Of a stretch of 45,907 nucleotides of DNA, positions 16,954 to 25,913 are shown piece by piece. The DNA comes from a virus, in the IMG/VR virus record IMGVR_UViG_3300032304_001403, positions 1 through 45,907 of that record, one strand, 5' to 3'. Position 1 is the first letter of the stretch. Every line of letters starts with the position of its first letter. The translations under genes were made by a program, and so were the position numbers. The notes under the pieces are model-generated. The model was not told the origin of the DNA. It saw nothing but the letters and a program-made list of their open reading frames with translations, and made no database searches.

Positions 16954-18602
16954 AAGTTTTTGTTGGATATGATCCACGAGAAGATATCGCTTATCGAGTA
17001 TGCGAATACAGTATTAAGGCTAGAAGCCTTGGTGTCGAAGTTATTCCCCTCAAACAATCCGAATTAAGAGAAGCAGGAATTTATACTAGACCTCCAGATG
17101 CACTGAGCTCAACAGAATTTACATTTACTCGATTTCTAGTTCCTTATCTAACAGGATATAAAGGATGGGCAATTTTTGTTGATTGCGACTTTCTATTCCA
17201 ATGTGATGTTACAGAAATATTTAATTCAGCTAACGATCAATATGCTGTCATGTGTGTGAAACATGATTATACTCCACAGGAAGGTGAAAAAATGGATGGC
17301 TGTAAACAAATGCCGTATCCAAGAAAAAACTGGAGTTCGATGATTTTATGGAATTGTGGCCATCCAGCCAATGCTGAACTAACTCCTGAGGTAATTAATA
17401 AAGAAGAGAATCTTGGACAATATTTTCACAGATTTATGTGGTTAACTGACGACCTAATCGGTGAGCTGTCCTATGAATTCAATTGGCTAGTAAACTGGTA
17501 CCACGAACCTCAAGATGGCCGCGCCAAGGCTATTCATTACACAGAAGGAGGGCCGTGGTTTGATAATTGCAAACACTGTGAATATGGTTATCAATGGGCT
17601 GTTGAACATGCAGCAATGGTAGAATCGTTGAAGAAGGCGCCTGCGCCTGGACCGTTCGATCACATACCCAAAGATATTGAAACGGTTTTTAAAAAGATAT
17701 TAAAGTATCGAGTTGATCCATCCGGAAAAATTTATAACACCACCGTTGATGATGTAATTGAGGATATTAAAATGTTAGACAATAATGCAGCAGTAGCCGT
17801 TGACGGCGGCAGAGATGCCAATGACGGTAAAGGCGTGGGTTGGGATCCGTACATGGAATCTTTTATTCTTGGCTGTGGCGGCACAATCACAAACTACGAT
17901 AAAATTGAAAATTCAATGACTCCGGTGGTATTTAGAGGCATCACTAAAGCCAAACACATGCGGGCTTGTGAAGAAAAAGGGAGAGATTATTATTATATCG
18001 ATACCGGATATTTTGGTAATGTTCGTAAAAAATTCTTTCATAGGATCACTAAGAATGCTATGCAGAACACCGGCCCTGTTATTGAAAGGCCGTTTGATCG
18101 ATTAGAAGCAACTGGATGGCACCGAAGCAAGTTTAGAAAAGGCAGTAATATTTTATTATGTCCCCCAAGTGCCAAGGCTATGAGTGCGTTTGGGCTTGAT
18201 CTCGAAACATGGATGGAAGAAACTATCGCTACAATTAAAATGTATAGCGATCGTCCGATCGTTGTTAGAAATAAGGTTAGCCGTCGAGAAAGAACAGCTA
18301 CCGATACTATGGAAATGGCTCTGTCCAAGGATGTTCATTGTTTAGTGACATTCAATAGCATTGCTGCAACTGAGGCAGTATTGCTAGGTAAGCCAGCGTT
18401 TACTCTCGGACCTAATGCTGCACATGCTGTTAGTTTATCAGATCTATCACAGATCGAAAATCCAAAAATTCCAACAGCTGAAGAAGTTGAAGCCTGGGCC
18501 GCTCATCTATCATACTGCCAGTTCTCGGAGGCAGAAATGAGAGACGGTACTGCTTGGCGAATCTTAAATGACGATGATGTAACACCATGGCAACCTAAAT
18601 AA
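16950..18602 (+). CDS. Bifunctional glycosyltransferase: GT-A domain fused to KpsC/KpsS-like domain
   Basis: This is a 550-aa fusion. Residues 1-225 look like a GT-A glycosyltransferase: MKVFVGYDPREDIAYRV, then WAIFVDCDFLFQCDV (DxD metal motif near residue 76) and a conserved HYTEGGPWFDNC near 195. Residues 300-550 repeat the module of the previous gene: GRDYYYIDTGYFGN, RPIVVRNKVSRRE and LVTFNSIAATEAVLLGKPAFTL, followed by SLSDLSQIENPKIP. The linker is about 70 residues. Coupled start (ATGA) with AAGGA upstream. It may add two sugars or act at a branch point; this is inference. Confidence 0.75.
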   Translation: MKVFVGYDPREDIAYRVCEYSIKARSLGVEVIPLKQSELREAGIYTRPPDALSSTEFTFTRFLVPYLTGYKGWAIFVDCDFLFQCDVTEIFNSANDQYAVMCVKHDYTPQEGEKMDGCKQMPYPRKNWSSMILWNCGHPANAELTPEVINKEENLGQYFHRFMWLTDDLIGELSYEFNWLVNWYHEPQDGRAKAIHYTEGGPWFDNCKHCEYGYQWAVEHAAMVESLKKAPAPGPFDHIPKDIETVFKKILKYRVDPSGKIYNTTVDDVIEDIKMLDNNAAVAVDGGRDANDGKGVGWDPYMESFILGCGGTITNYDKIENSMTPVVFRGITKAKHMRACEEKGRDYYYIDTGYFGNVRKKFFHRITKNAMQNTGPVIERPFDRLEATGWHRSKFRKGSNILLCPPSAKAMSAFGLDLETWMEETIATIKMYSDRPIVVRNKVSRRERTATDTMEMALSKDVHCLVTFNSIAATEAVLLGKPAFTLGPNAAHAVSLSDLSQIENPKIPTAEEVEAWAAHLSYCQFSEAEMRDGTAWRILNDDDVTPWQPK

Positions 18603-18610
18603 GGATTCGA

Positions 18611-19510
18611 ATGTTTGACGTTGTTGTTTATCTAAGTTCCTTGCATAAGCAAACACCCGGTAGAAAGGTAGATACCCTCACTGCATTTGCCGATGGTGCG
18701 AAATCTCAAGGTGCTCGTGTGCATATTGAAACTACATATGTGATACAACCTGCAAAATTAGCGGTAATTCTTGGCTGGCCAAGTCCAATTCAAACAACAG
18801 AAAATATTAAACTACGTGCTAAGATAGTCGAACATCAACGTCGACAGAACAATCATATCATGGCCATTGACGCTAACTGTTTTAAATTTAAAGATCTCGA
18901 CAGTAAATATTTACGATACAGCGTCAACGGTGTTGATTACGATTCCAGCGAGTATGCTAATAAAAATTCTGACTCCACTCGTTGGAATATTTTATCTAAT
19001 GATATTGGCCTTAATATGAAAGACTGGAAGCGAGACGGCGAATATATTTTATTCTTAGTACAACGAGATGGCGGTTGGAGCATGAAAGGTCTGAGTCCCG
19101 TAGAATGGACAAGACAAAAAATAGAAGCGGTGAGGAAAGTATCTAATCTTCCGATTGTGCTTAGACCACATCCTGGAAAGATAGCAGACCTAAGACCACT
19201 ACTGCAGACCGGAGTAACAATCAGCGACAGCACCAAGGTTCCAATAGAACATGATCTAAGACGAGCCAAGGCAGCATTTGTGTTTAACAGCAGTAGCGGA
19301 GTTGCATCAATCTTAGAAGGTGTTCCGTTATGGGTTGATGACAGCAGTAGTGTGTGTTGGGATGTTGCCAATTATAATATTGGGGATATCAATTATCCTA
19401 AGTTAAATGATAGAAGTCAGTGGATTAATGATCTTGCTGCGTGTCATTGGACTGATCAAGAAAGTCGACAGGGTCTTGTTTATAAACAGTTCTTGCCCTA
19501 TATCAAATGA
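18611..19510 (+). CDS. KpsC/KpsS-like protein, diverged third copy
   Basis: This 299-aa protein has the same C-terminal layout as its two upstream neighbours: RQKIEAVRKVSNLPIVLRPHPG (about 172-193), then AAFVFNSSSGVASILEGVPLWV (about 220-241) and DINYPKLNDRSQWINDLAACHW. The HPG and NSSSG elements are typical of Kdo-transferase-like capsule proteins. The N-terminus is different from the paralogues, with a Rossmann-like start and VIQPAKLAVILGWPS. AAGGA lies before the ATG. Substrate unknown. Confidence 0.65.
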   Translation: MFDVVVYLSSLHKQTPGRKVDTLTAFADGAKSQGARVHIETTYVIQPAKLAVILGWPSPIQTTENIKLRAKIVEHQRRQNNHIMAIDANCFKFKDLDSKYLRYSVNGVDYDSSEYANKNSDSTRWNILSNDIGLNMKDWKRDGEYILFLVQRDGGWSMKGLSPVEWTRQKIEAVRKVSNLPIVLRPHPGKIADLRPLLQTGVTISDSTKVPIEHDLRRAKAAFVFNSSSGVASILEGVPLWVDDSSSVCWDVANYNIGDINYPKLNDRSQWINDLAACHWTDQESRQGLVYKQFLPYIK

Positions 19511-20190
19511 TGTCAAAAGTTATATCTTGTTTCGGTTGTAGTTTTACAGGCGGTGTTTTTACTGATTCTGAACCTAGAGAATCGTGGCCTTACCAACTAT
19601 CATTGTCTAGACCAGATTTAAAAGTCTATAATTTTGGAAAACAAGCGACTAGCGCATTATTTTCATTAAACATGATTGATCAAGTGTCCGAACAATTAAA
19701 ATCAGATTTAGTCATAACACAACTCACTGAGCCAACAAGAATGACGTTTTATGATCCAGGATTTAAATTAAATCTTAAACAAGACTTATTACAAATTTCA
19801 GATAATTATTGGGTATTACCGATGGGCATCAAAGGCATTTGGCCCTTTAATGGTGTCAGCGGAAAAAGACAAACCAGAGAAAACTTCTCTAATCCTTTCA
19901 CGGCAGAAAAATATCAGTTACTAAAAAATCTTATGGTTATGCATGAAGATCAAAATCATTTTGATCCCGAGTATAGAGCATTTTCTCACAGAGCAAAATC
20001 TTTATCCGATCTAGTATTCTTTCACAGAAAACTTTATAGAGAAGTACCGGGATTAGAAAATATACCGTGTGTGGAGAAACTATTAGGTACTGAAAAATTT
20101 TTAGATCTAGTCATAGACAAAGGATTTCATTTCGGGACTGATGGAGCACAGTGGATTTCAAACTGGGTGACCGAAGAATTAAAATTATAA
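19507..20190 (+). CDS. SGNH/GDSL-hydrolase-like protein
   Basis: This 227-aa protein starts with VISCFGCSFTGGVFTDS, matching block I of SGNH esterases (G-x-S, candidate nucleophile Ser12). LVITQLTEPTRM (about 78) may be the oxyanion/N block region, but the usual late DxxH is not certain; FHFGTDGAQWISNW near the C-terminus may supply the His. Such proteins often acetylate or deacetylate glycans. It overlaps the previous gene by 4 nt and ends 2 nt from a convergent gene. Confidence 0.6.
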   Translation: MMSKVISCFGCSFTGGVFTDSEPRESWPYQLSLSRPDLKVYNFGKQATSALFSLNMIDQVSEQLKSDLVITQLTEPTRMTFYDPGFKLNLKQDLLQISDNYWVLPMGIKGIWPFNGVSGKRQTRENFSNPFTAEKYQLLKNLMVMHEDQNHFDPEYRAFSHRAKSLSDLVFFHRKLYREVPGLENIPCVEKLLGTEKFLDLVIDKGFHFGTDGAQWISNWVTEELKL

Positions 20191-20192
20191 AT

Positions 20193-20975
20193 TTAACGTA
20201 GTTTACTAATAGCGGTATCTAATGCATCACCGATATCTTGTATCGGAAATACTGAAAATAATTTATCAACATTCATTACACAATTAGACCTTGGAGCAAC
20301 AGTTGCAGCTCTAAATTCATCTCTAGTGAACCATTCTTTATCTAATTTAAGTTGATCCGCAACCTGTTTAGTAGTAACAGATCCCGGATTACAAACATTA
20401 TAAATCCCACCAGCTGGTTTGTTTAATGCAAAATATACCGCTACCTTGGCTACATCAACTACATAACTAAATGAATTTTCATAGTCGATTAGTTTTTGGT
20501 AGTTTGATAGTTTTGTAAAAATGTTCTTAGGTTCATGCGTGTCACCAAATGGCATGCGGATTCTCAGCAGATATGATTTATCAAGATAAGGTGCCATTAA
20601 AGTTTGGAACAATGCTTTTGATCCACTATAAAAAGATCCGTTGTTAAAATCAAAATTAGGAGCATCTTCCTCAGTCCACCCACCCGGCTTATACCCAGTA
20701 TATACACACCCACTGGTAATATGTACAATGGGAGTAGAAGGATTTGCTGATTCTAACTGCAACGGAAATACTACATTGCCGTCGATAGTTTCTTGTTTGT
20801 ATTGTTCACAAGCATCAACATTCGGAGAACCTGTATAACCAGCAGCATTGATAATTACGGTTGTGCTAGTCGGTACTGACTGAGCATGAGTGATCCATTC
20901 GTGATGAATATTTTGATGTTCTAATTCTTTTTTAATCTGTTTGCCAATATAGCCGTGGCCAATTAATGTAATCAT
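20193..20975 (-). CDS. RmlD-like NAD(P)-dependent sugar reductase/epimerase
   Basis: This is an extended SDR protein of 260 aa. It has the nucleotide-binding LIGHGYIGKQI (about 3-13), VIINAAGYTG (about 40-49), the catalytic TSGCVYTGY region and YSGSK (YxxxK, about 115-119), then RIRMPFGD and YNVCNPGSVTT. It most resembles dTDP-4-dehydrorhamnose reductase (RmlD), so it probably makes an activated deoxysugar. It is the last gene of the minus-strand island arm and ends almost stop-to-stop against the plus-strand arm without a visible terminator. Confidence 0.78.
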   Translation of the reverse strand: MITLIGHGYIGKQIKKELEHQNIHHEWITHAQSVPTSTTVIINAAGYTGSPNVDACEQYKQETIDGNVVFPLQLESANPSTPIVHITSGCVYTGYKPGGWTEEDAPNFDFNNGSFYSGSKALFQTLMAPYLDKSYLLRIRMPFGDTHEPKNIFTKLSNYQKLIDYENSFSYVVDVAKVAVYFALNKPAGGIYNVCNPGSVTTKQVADQLKLDKEWFTRDEFRAATVAPRSNCVMNVDKLFSVFPIQDIGDALDTAISKLR

Positions 20976-20977
20976 TA

Positions 20978-21460
20978 TTAATCTCTTGATTTTATCAGTT
21001 CTGGAGAATACTGCGGCAATGCCTTAGAATTGTCGGAATCTTTAGCGTTTTCTAATTTAGCAGTTCTTGATCTTAACTCGCTGGAAGAATACTTATGACC
21101 ACGTTTATGATAATGTAATTCAATTCCGTTGTCCATACAATACTGCTTACCTGTAAAATCTCTATTTAGGTATTCTTCACTTATAAATCTAATATGAATT
21201 GTCTGCGTTTGTAATAGCTGTAATAAATCAAACTCTGTTTCGTAAATTAAAATTTCATCAACATACTTACATGCTTGAAGCTGAACAAATCGTTCGTATG
21301 CACTTTGTACTGGTTTATTTTTAATTCCAGGACGATCGACGGTCGGGTCAATCTGTAGTGCAACTACGAGATAGTCGCACAATTCCTTCTCCATCTTTAA
21401 CATAGTTACATGACCTGCATGTAGCAGATCGAAACTACTGCAATTAAATCCTACTTTCAT
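20978..21460 (-). CDS. TagD-like cytidylyltransferase
   Basis: This 160-aa protein is close in size to glycerol-3-phosphate cytidylyltransferase (TagD, about 130 aa). FNCSSFDLLHAGHVTML carries the HxGH motif (about 15-18), IKNKPVQSAYERFVQLQACKYVDEI matches the family's activated-substrate helix, and KYSSSELRSR replaces the usual RTxGISTT. It probably activates an alcohol phosphate or sugar phosphate with CTP. It overlaps the neighbouring methyltransferase gene by 17 nt. Confidence 0.8.
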   Translation of the reverse strand: MKVGFNCSSFDLLHAGHVTMLKMEKELCDYLVVALQIDPTVDRPGIKNKPVQSAYERFVQLQACKYVDEILIYETEFDLLQLLQTQTIHIRFISEEYLNRDFTGKQYCMDNGIELHYHKRGHKYSSSELRSRTAKLENAKDSDNSKALPQYSPELIKSRD

Positions 21461-22073
21461 CTGCGAGACCTCCTTTTTCTATTGAATACCAATCATTGGC
21501 CGGATGCACGGTATCTCTAAACCACCAATATAAGTCCGGACCAGTCCAATTAGCAAATTGTTCTTGATACCATTCTATGCTTCTAGGATATGTTATCCAG
21601 TTAGCATCGTACATTCGTTTTTTAGATTTTACAGGTTTGTCTGGTTTATGTAGACCTATGAATACAAATTTAGTAGCATAGTTCATTAACTTATCACTCA
21701 ACCAGAGCATATCAACATCGGGAATGCTGCCTAATACCTGTGTGCAAATAACAGCATCGAATGTCTGTCCTATGGGTTCTATTTCAAATTCTTTTACGCA
21801 GGGATCAAACTTATAAACACTTTCTGCATTTATCCTAGTTTGAAATGTCATTGGTTCTGTTACTTGATCGTGCGGCATTCCATATGAAACTATATTTGTA
21901 TATTGTCTACCTTTGCCGCAGCCGTAGTCTAGTACAGTTTTAGCATTGTATTTGTCCATCAGGACTCTAATCTGATTGTGATAATTTTTACAATCGTCAC
22001 CACCCCAACTGCTGTTATTCAGTTGGAATTGTTTTCCTAGTTCTACACTTTGTAAGTAATATGCACTCGGCAT
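21444..22073 (-). CDS. SAM-dependent methyltransferase
   Basis: This 209-aa class I methyltransferase has motif I TVLDYGCGKGRQY (about 45-57), an acidic residue after FEIEPIGQ and motif IV FDAVICTQVLGSIPD. The target is unknown; the operon suggests a sugar or a lipid-linked glycan. The ATG shares one base with the preceding stop (TAATG). Confidence 0.75.
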   Translation of the reverse strand: MPSAYYLQSVELGKQFQLNNSSWGGDDCKNYHNQIRVLMDKYNAKTVLDYGCGKGRQYTNIVSYGMPHDQVTEPMTFQTRINAESVYKFDPCVKEFEIEPIGQTFDAVICTQVLGSIPDVDMLWLSDKLMNYATKFVFIGLHKPDKPVKSKKRMYDANWITYPRSIEWYQEQFANWTGPDLYWWFRDTVHPANDWYSIEKGGLADESRI

Positions 22074-22756
22074 TAAAAACTCCTAATTGTATCTGCATTA
22101 TTCTTTACCCAATCTTGAGCTACTGGAGATTTTCGGTACTGACTGCACCAGTCCCAGTATATTTGCCAATTGTCACATTCTGAGTATTCTTTTCTAAGAA
22201 TATAAATTTGGGTACTGACTTTCTTGGCTATAGCATCATGGGTTAAAATTAAATTATATGTTTTATTCCCACTTTTATCTTTAACACTATGACTTAATAA
22301 ATCTATAATTTCATCAGTATCGGCAACCTTATCTTTTCTAGCCACTACTACAAAGTCTGTAACTTTGTGACCGTGAACAGTTCTAGCATCTTCTCGTTTA
22401 TGTATTTCGGCATAGTCATTCATAAAATCAATACCCATAAACACAATGTCGGATTCACCTGCAATTACATTATCGATTTCTTTGCATATGATGTCTATAG
22501 AGGTACGAGTAAAGTATGCATCAGATCTAACTTTGATAAAAACTTCTTCTTTGACATGATTTTTTGCTTTCAAAAAATCATATACCTGTACCTTACCACT
22601 TTGATAAAATGGACACTTAGGATCGACTGTATCACGATAAAAATCGTATACTGTTATTCCGTATCTTTTATTGAGAGTATCATATAATTTTTTATGATTT
22701 GGTTTAGCAGTAGCATAAAATCTTTTAAGACCTATCTGAATTATTCCGATTGCCAT
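22073..22756 (-). CDS. Glycan-cluster protein, tandem paralogue A (putative glycosyltransferase)
   Basis: This protein of about 227 aa (start at MAIGIIQIG) is clearly related to the next gene upstream: both have NHKKL[YF]D near the start, [KR]VR[ST]D followed by F-T-x-[ST]SI[DE]IIC-[KN]EI, then GESDI or GNGDI and a D-x-V/M-N motif. The VRSDAYF segment may be the DxD-like metal site of a GT-A enzyme. The start is ambiguous between ATGs at 22756 and 22765; both overlap the preceding gene. Function unproven. Confidence 0.55.
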   Translation of the reverse strand: MAIGIIQIGLKRFYATAKPNHKKLYDTLNKRYGITVYDFYRDTVDPKCPFYQSGKVQVYDFLKAKNHVKEEVFIKVRSDAYFTRTSIDIICKEIDNVIAGESDIVFMGIDFMNDYAEIHKREDARTVHGHKVTDFVVVARKDKVADTDEIIDLLSHSVKDKSGNKTYNLILTHDAIAKKVSTQIYILRKEYSECDNWQIYWDWCSQYRKSPVAQDWVKNNADTIRSF

Positions 22757-23595
22757 GACCGCCATTCTCCTAACGTGATTTCTTTTTTGTCCCAACCCTG
22801 TTGTGCTCGCCACCAATTTACAGCATCTTGCATGGGGTGAGGGAATATTAAATTCTTCTTACCCACTTTTGCTTTATCATCTGCAATATAACTTTGAATG
22901 TAATCTTTACAAACTTCGTCGTCGGTGGGGTATTCGGTATAAGTTTTTCTTACCAACCATATTTGACAAAGAATCCTAAATGGGTTTGAATACTGAATTC
23001 GTGGCATTGAAGACCCTTCATCAACGAGAACTAGATATCTAAACATTTTATTCCCGCTTCTTCTTTTATTAGGCACTACCTTGTTTATATTTTCTATGCA
23101 TAGATCAAAAGGAACTAATTTATCTCTACTTGCCAAGATCATAAAGTCTTGTATAGTCTTATCTAAATCAATATTCACAGGTGATTTATTATAAATCAAA
23201 CCGGCATTCTGATTAACCCAGTCGCTGCCAAAGTAAAAGATATCTCCGTTGCCTGCAACCAATTCTTTAATCTCATTACAAATTATTTCTATTGAAGAGT
23301 CGGTGAACCATAAATCTGTACGAACACGCATAACATAAGGTTCGTTGGTCCTTTGTACGCCTCTTAAAAAATCCCAAAGTTGTACAGCACCTCCTTGACC
23401 TCTTCTATAGGCATTATCATGATCTATTTGTTCAGGAGGATCGTAGGGACATACGCCTCTTTCGGGATCATCTCTTGTAAAAAAATACACGTTGACAGGT
23501 ACTATTTTTTCAATCTCGTCAAATAATTTTTTATGATTTGCATAGGTAATTTCAGTATTATGTCTTACATCACCAGTATAAAAAATAGCTAACAT
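22741..23595 (-). CDS. Glycan-cluster protein, tandem paralogue B (putative glycosyltransferase)
   Basis: This 284-aa protein is a diverged duplicate of the gene downstream of it. It has MLAIFYTGDVRHN, NHKKLFDEIEKIVPVNVYFFTRDD, YVMRVRTDLWFTDSSIEIICNEI (about 90-115) and GNGDIFYFGSDWVNQNAG. The RTDLWF element could be a DxD variant. It carries an extra C-terminal portion (HPMQDAVNWWRAQQGW) not found in the copy. The pattern fits phage-encoded GT-A-type proteins, but I do not recognise a named family. Confidence 0.6.
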   Translation of the reverse strand: MLAIFYTGDVRHNTEITYANHKKLFDEIEKIVPVNVYFFTRDDPERGVCPYDPPEQIDHDNAYRRGQGGAVQLWDFLRGVQRTNEPYVMRVRTDLWFTDSSIEIICNEIKELVAGNGDIFYFGSDWVNQNAGLIYNKSPVNIDLDKTIQDFMILASRDKLVPFDLCIENINKVVPNKRRSGNKMFRYLVLVDEGSSMPRIQYSNPFRILCQIWLVRKTYTEYPTDDEVCKDYIQSYIADDKAKVGKKNLIFPHPMQDAVNWWRAQQGWDKKEITLGEWRSWQSE

Positions 23596-24620
23596 TACAA
23601 ATAATCTCCTAGAGTTTCATGATCACGTTTGATATTCACAGCAATAGCTCTTGGAAAAGGATTAGCTTCATTGTAATCATTTATTAGTATTCTTTTGGTA
23701 TTCGGTAATCCAGAGATTAATTGAAAATTTTCAAATCCAAGACCTGTTAACATTTGACGAGTTCTTTCTTCTATGTGTTTAGGTCTTGCCGTAGTAAAAA
23801 TAACAACACTACCATTCTCTATCATCTTTTTAATACGTTGTACGTTTTTTGTAAGAGGCTCGGGATCTTCAAAATATGCATGTCTAGGCTGAGCTTTTAC
23901 TATAGTTCCATCTATATCACAAAATATAACTGCTTTGTCGTTGTACTCAAACCACTCTTCAGCAGTACCAACATCAACATAATCACTGACAATACTTTCT
24001 TTAAATATGTGCTTGTTATTTAAGCATTCTTCAATAATGTGACTAACAAATATTTCTTTAACATGGGCATTGGTTAATTTTTCAAAAGTATTAACGAATA
24101 AGTCTGCACTTTCAAATTTATAACCACCTACACAAAATTTATCAGATACCACCTGCTTTTCGATTATAGAATTAATAATACCCTGATCGTTGGTAATTAC
24201 AAAACTTTTTGATCCTAGACGTTTTAAAATTTCATGATCTTTTATATTCGATACACAAACATAATTTCCTTCTTGATAATCATGTTCAAAGAAACTATCG
24301 CAGTCTTTAATTAAAATTTCTTCTGTAGGATCTAGATTGATTTTTTTAAGGATTTGATACACAGTATCAGCAGGGCCAGCAGTTTTGTTATCTAATATCA
24401 CTACTGATATTTGATTACCGTACTCTTGTTCAGCATATTTCCCCACATGATATTTGTCTTCATGTTCTTTTAAAACACCTATAGTGATATGGTGTTTACC
24501 TATAAAAGGAGCAATTGATTTTTCAAACATCATCTTACCTGTAAAATCAGTCAGTGTATATTTAGGTCGCATATTAGGGAATCTAGTTGATAACCCTGCC
24601 GCAGGCATTATTATTTCCAT
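23595..24620 (-). CDS. Sugar-nucleotide transferase fused to HAD phosphatase
   Basis: This is a 341-aa fusion. Residues 1-225 are an NTP_transferase: IIMPAAGLSTRF, then PKYT (signature GLSTRF...PK), and ILIKDCDSFFEHDY (catalytic Asp near 106). Residues 228-341 are a HAD-family phosphatase with IFCDIDGT (DxD, about 232-239), VVIFTTARP (motif II, about 275) and RILINDYNEANP (motif IV). It would make an NDP-sugar or CDP-alcohol and hydrolyse a phosphate in the same pathway. It overlaps a choline-kinase-like gene by 10 nt, reminiscent of LicC and LicA pairing. Confidence 0.8.
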   Translation of the reverse strand: MEIIMPAAGLSTRFPNMRPKYTLTDFTGKMMFEKSIAPFIGKHHITIGVLKEHEDKYHVGKYAEQEYGNQISVVILDNKTAGPADTVYQILKKINLDPTEEILIKDCDSFFEHDYQEGNYVCVSNIKDHEILKRLGSKSFVITNDQGIINSIIEKQVVSDKFCVGGYKFESADLFVNTFEKLTNAHVKEIFVSHIIEECLNNKHIFKESIVSDYVDVGTAEEWFEYNDKAVIFCDIDGTIVKAQPRHAYFEDPEPLTKNVQRIKKMIENGSVVIFTTARPKHIEERTRQMLTGLGFENFQLISGLPNTKRILINDYNEANPFPRAIAVNIKRDHETLGDYL

Positions 24621-25354
24621 AATTTATTAATCCAATCTAAAAGGAATTGTCTTTCAAATGTTTCGGGTTTTGAATATCTATAAACACGTAACAACATCAT
24701 TATTAATAGATAATCGTTATTTGCTTCTGGAAATCGTTTTAATAATTCCTGCTGAATATGTTTGATTTTAACATCTAACATGGTATTATCTTTACGAGTA
24801 AACCACCCGCATTCTAAGTCTTGTCGTAATTTTGCAATGTCAAATATATGCGAATCGTATTCAGTTGTTTGACAGTCTATTAATAAAAATCCTCGGTCTT
24901 CAGAATATAAGATATTTTCTAATGTAAGGTCTCCGTGATATTCTGTACAGGGAAGCATCTTAGGTAATTTATCTAATAACTCTTCTTTGGTAAACGGCAT
25001 TTCTAAAAGATCGATTGCTGTTAATTTATCTATATAAACCTGTGTGTAATCTTTAACCGTCGACCGCTCAGACAATGATTCTAAAAAATTAACTATGAAT
25101 TGCAAAAGTTTTTCGTAGTGATGTGTTTTTAAATATGTCTTAATATCTAAACTGTGTATGTACTCCATGTCAAAGTTATTTTTAGAATATCCATAAATTT
25201 TAGGCAACGGATATTTTTCTGAAAGGGCATACATACGCTCAACATTGCGTTGAACATCTCCAGTTTTTCTCACAAACATCCTATCATGCTTTTTCATTAA
25301 CAAGATTTGGGTACCAGAAAACCCATATAATTCTTTAACAATACGAGCAGCCAT
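24611..25354 (-). CDS. Choline-kinase/aminoglycoside-phosphotransferase-like kinase
   Basis: This is a protein-kinase-fold small-molecule kinase of about 247 aa. It has the ATP-binding QILLMKKHDRMFVRKTG (Lys), the catalytic loop TEYHGDLTLENILY (HGDLxxxN, near residue 145) and FLLIDCQ (DFG-equivalent, DCQ). The start is taken as ATG at 25354, just after the preceding stop (TAATATG); a longer reading would overlap the methyltransferase. It is adjacent to a nucleotidyltransferase/HAD fusion, so a LicA-like phosphorylation of choline, ethanolamine or a sugar is plausible. Confidence 0.72.
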   Translation of the reverse strand: MAARIVKELYGFSGTQILLMKKHDRMFVRKTGDVQRNVERMYALSEKYPLPKIYGYSKNNFDMEYIHSLDIKTYLKTHHYEKLLQFIVNFLESLSERSTVKDYTQVYIDKLTAIDLLEMPFTKEELLDKLPKMLPCTEYHGDLTLENILYSEDRGFLLIDCQTTEYDSHIFDIAKLRQDLECGWFTRKDNTMLDVKIKHIQQELLKRFPEANNDYLLIMMLLRVYRYSKPETFERQFLLDWINKLWK

Positions 25355-25355
25355 A

Positions 25356-25913
25356 TTACTTAAATGCCACCACTCTGCTGTCAATACTAGTTTTAGCATG
25401 AAGATTAGCTTCAATTTGCACTCTAGTAAACCCTGCCTCGCGGAATATCTTACTCATGCTTTCTGCGCTATATCCCCACTTGTGTAACATAGTCGGATCT
25501 GGATATCTAACACTATCGCCGTATATGCCTGCTACAGTTCTTTTATGTAGACGCTTGTCATGCGACCAAAAACAGTCTGGATTATTAACAACTTCTTGAC
25601 ACATTTTTAATAAGTCGGGCCATTCGGTAGCTGCTGCACCACCCGGTCTAAGAATTCTATAAAACTCTTTATACATAACAGGAATGTGTTGACGACTAAT
25701 ATGTTCTACTACGTGAACACTTAATATTTCATCTACACAGTTGTCCGGTAAGGGAAAAGGTTTAGTAATATCGTGGATCATTACATTCGGATCGTGTGAC
25801 ATGTACTCGCCGTCAATGTTTAGATAGCTATCAAACAATCGACTACCGCAACCAAGATGTAACCGTACTTTTTGTCCGCTGTTTGTTAATTCATTTACTT
25901 TTTCATTAAGCAT
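25356..25913 (-). CDS. SAM-dependent methyltransferase, type 11
   Basis: This class I methyltransferase of about 185 aa has motif I VRLHLGCGSRLFD (about 18-30), LNIDGE (acidic motif II), VDEILSVHVVEHI (motif IV, about 62) and YRILRPGG (motif VI). Methyltransferases of this type are common in glycan clusters. ATG at 25913 is preferred to an upstream TTG at 25925. It overlaps the next gene upstream by 8 nt. Confidence 0.75.
   Translation of the reverse strand: MLNEKVNELTNSGQKVRLHLGCGSRLFDSYLNIDGEYMSHDPNVMIHDITKPFPLPDNCVDEILSVHVVEHISRQHIPVMYKEFYRILRPGGAAATEWPDLLKMCQEVVNNPDCFWSHDKRLHKRTVAGIYGDSVRYPDPTMLHKWGYSAESMSKIFREAGFTRVQIEANLHAKTSIDSRVVAFK

Noticed and set aside
22741-22816. Possible frameshift between the two glycosyltransferase-like genes
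   Set aside because: Each reading has its own complete set of shared motifs, so they are tandem paralogues with overlapping ends rather than one broken gene.
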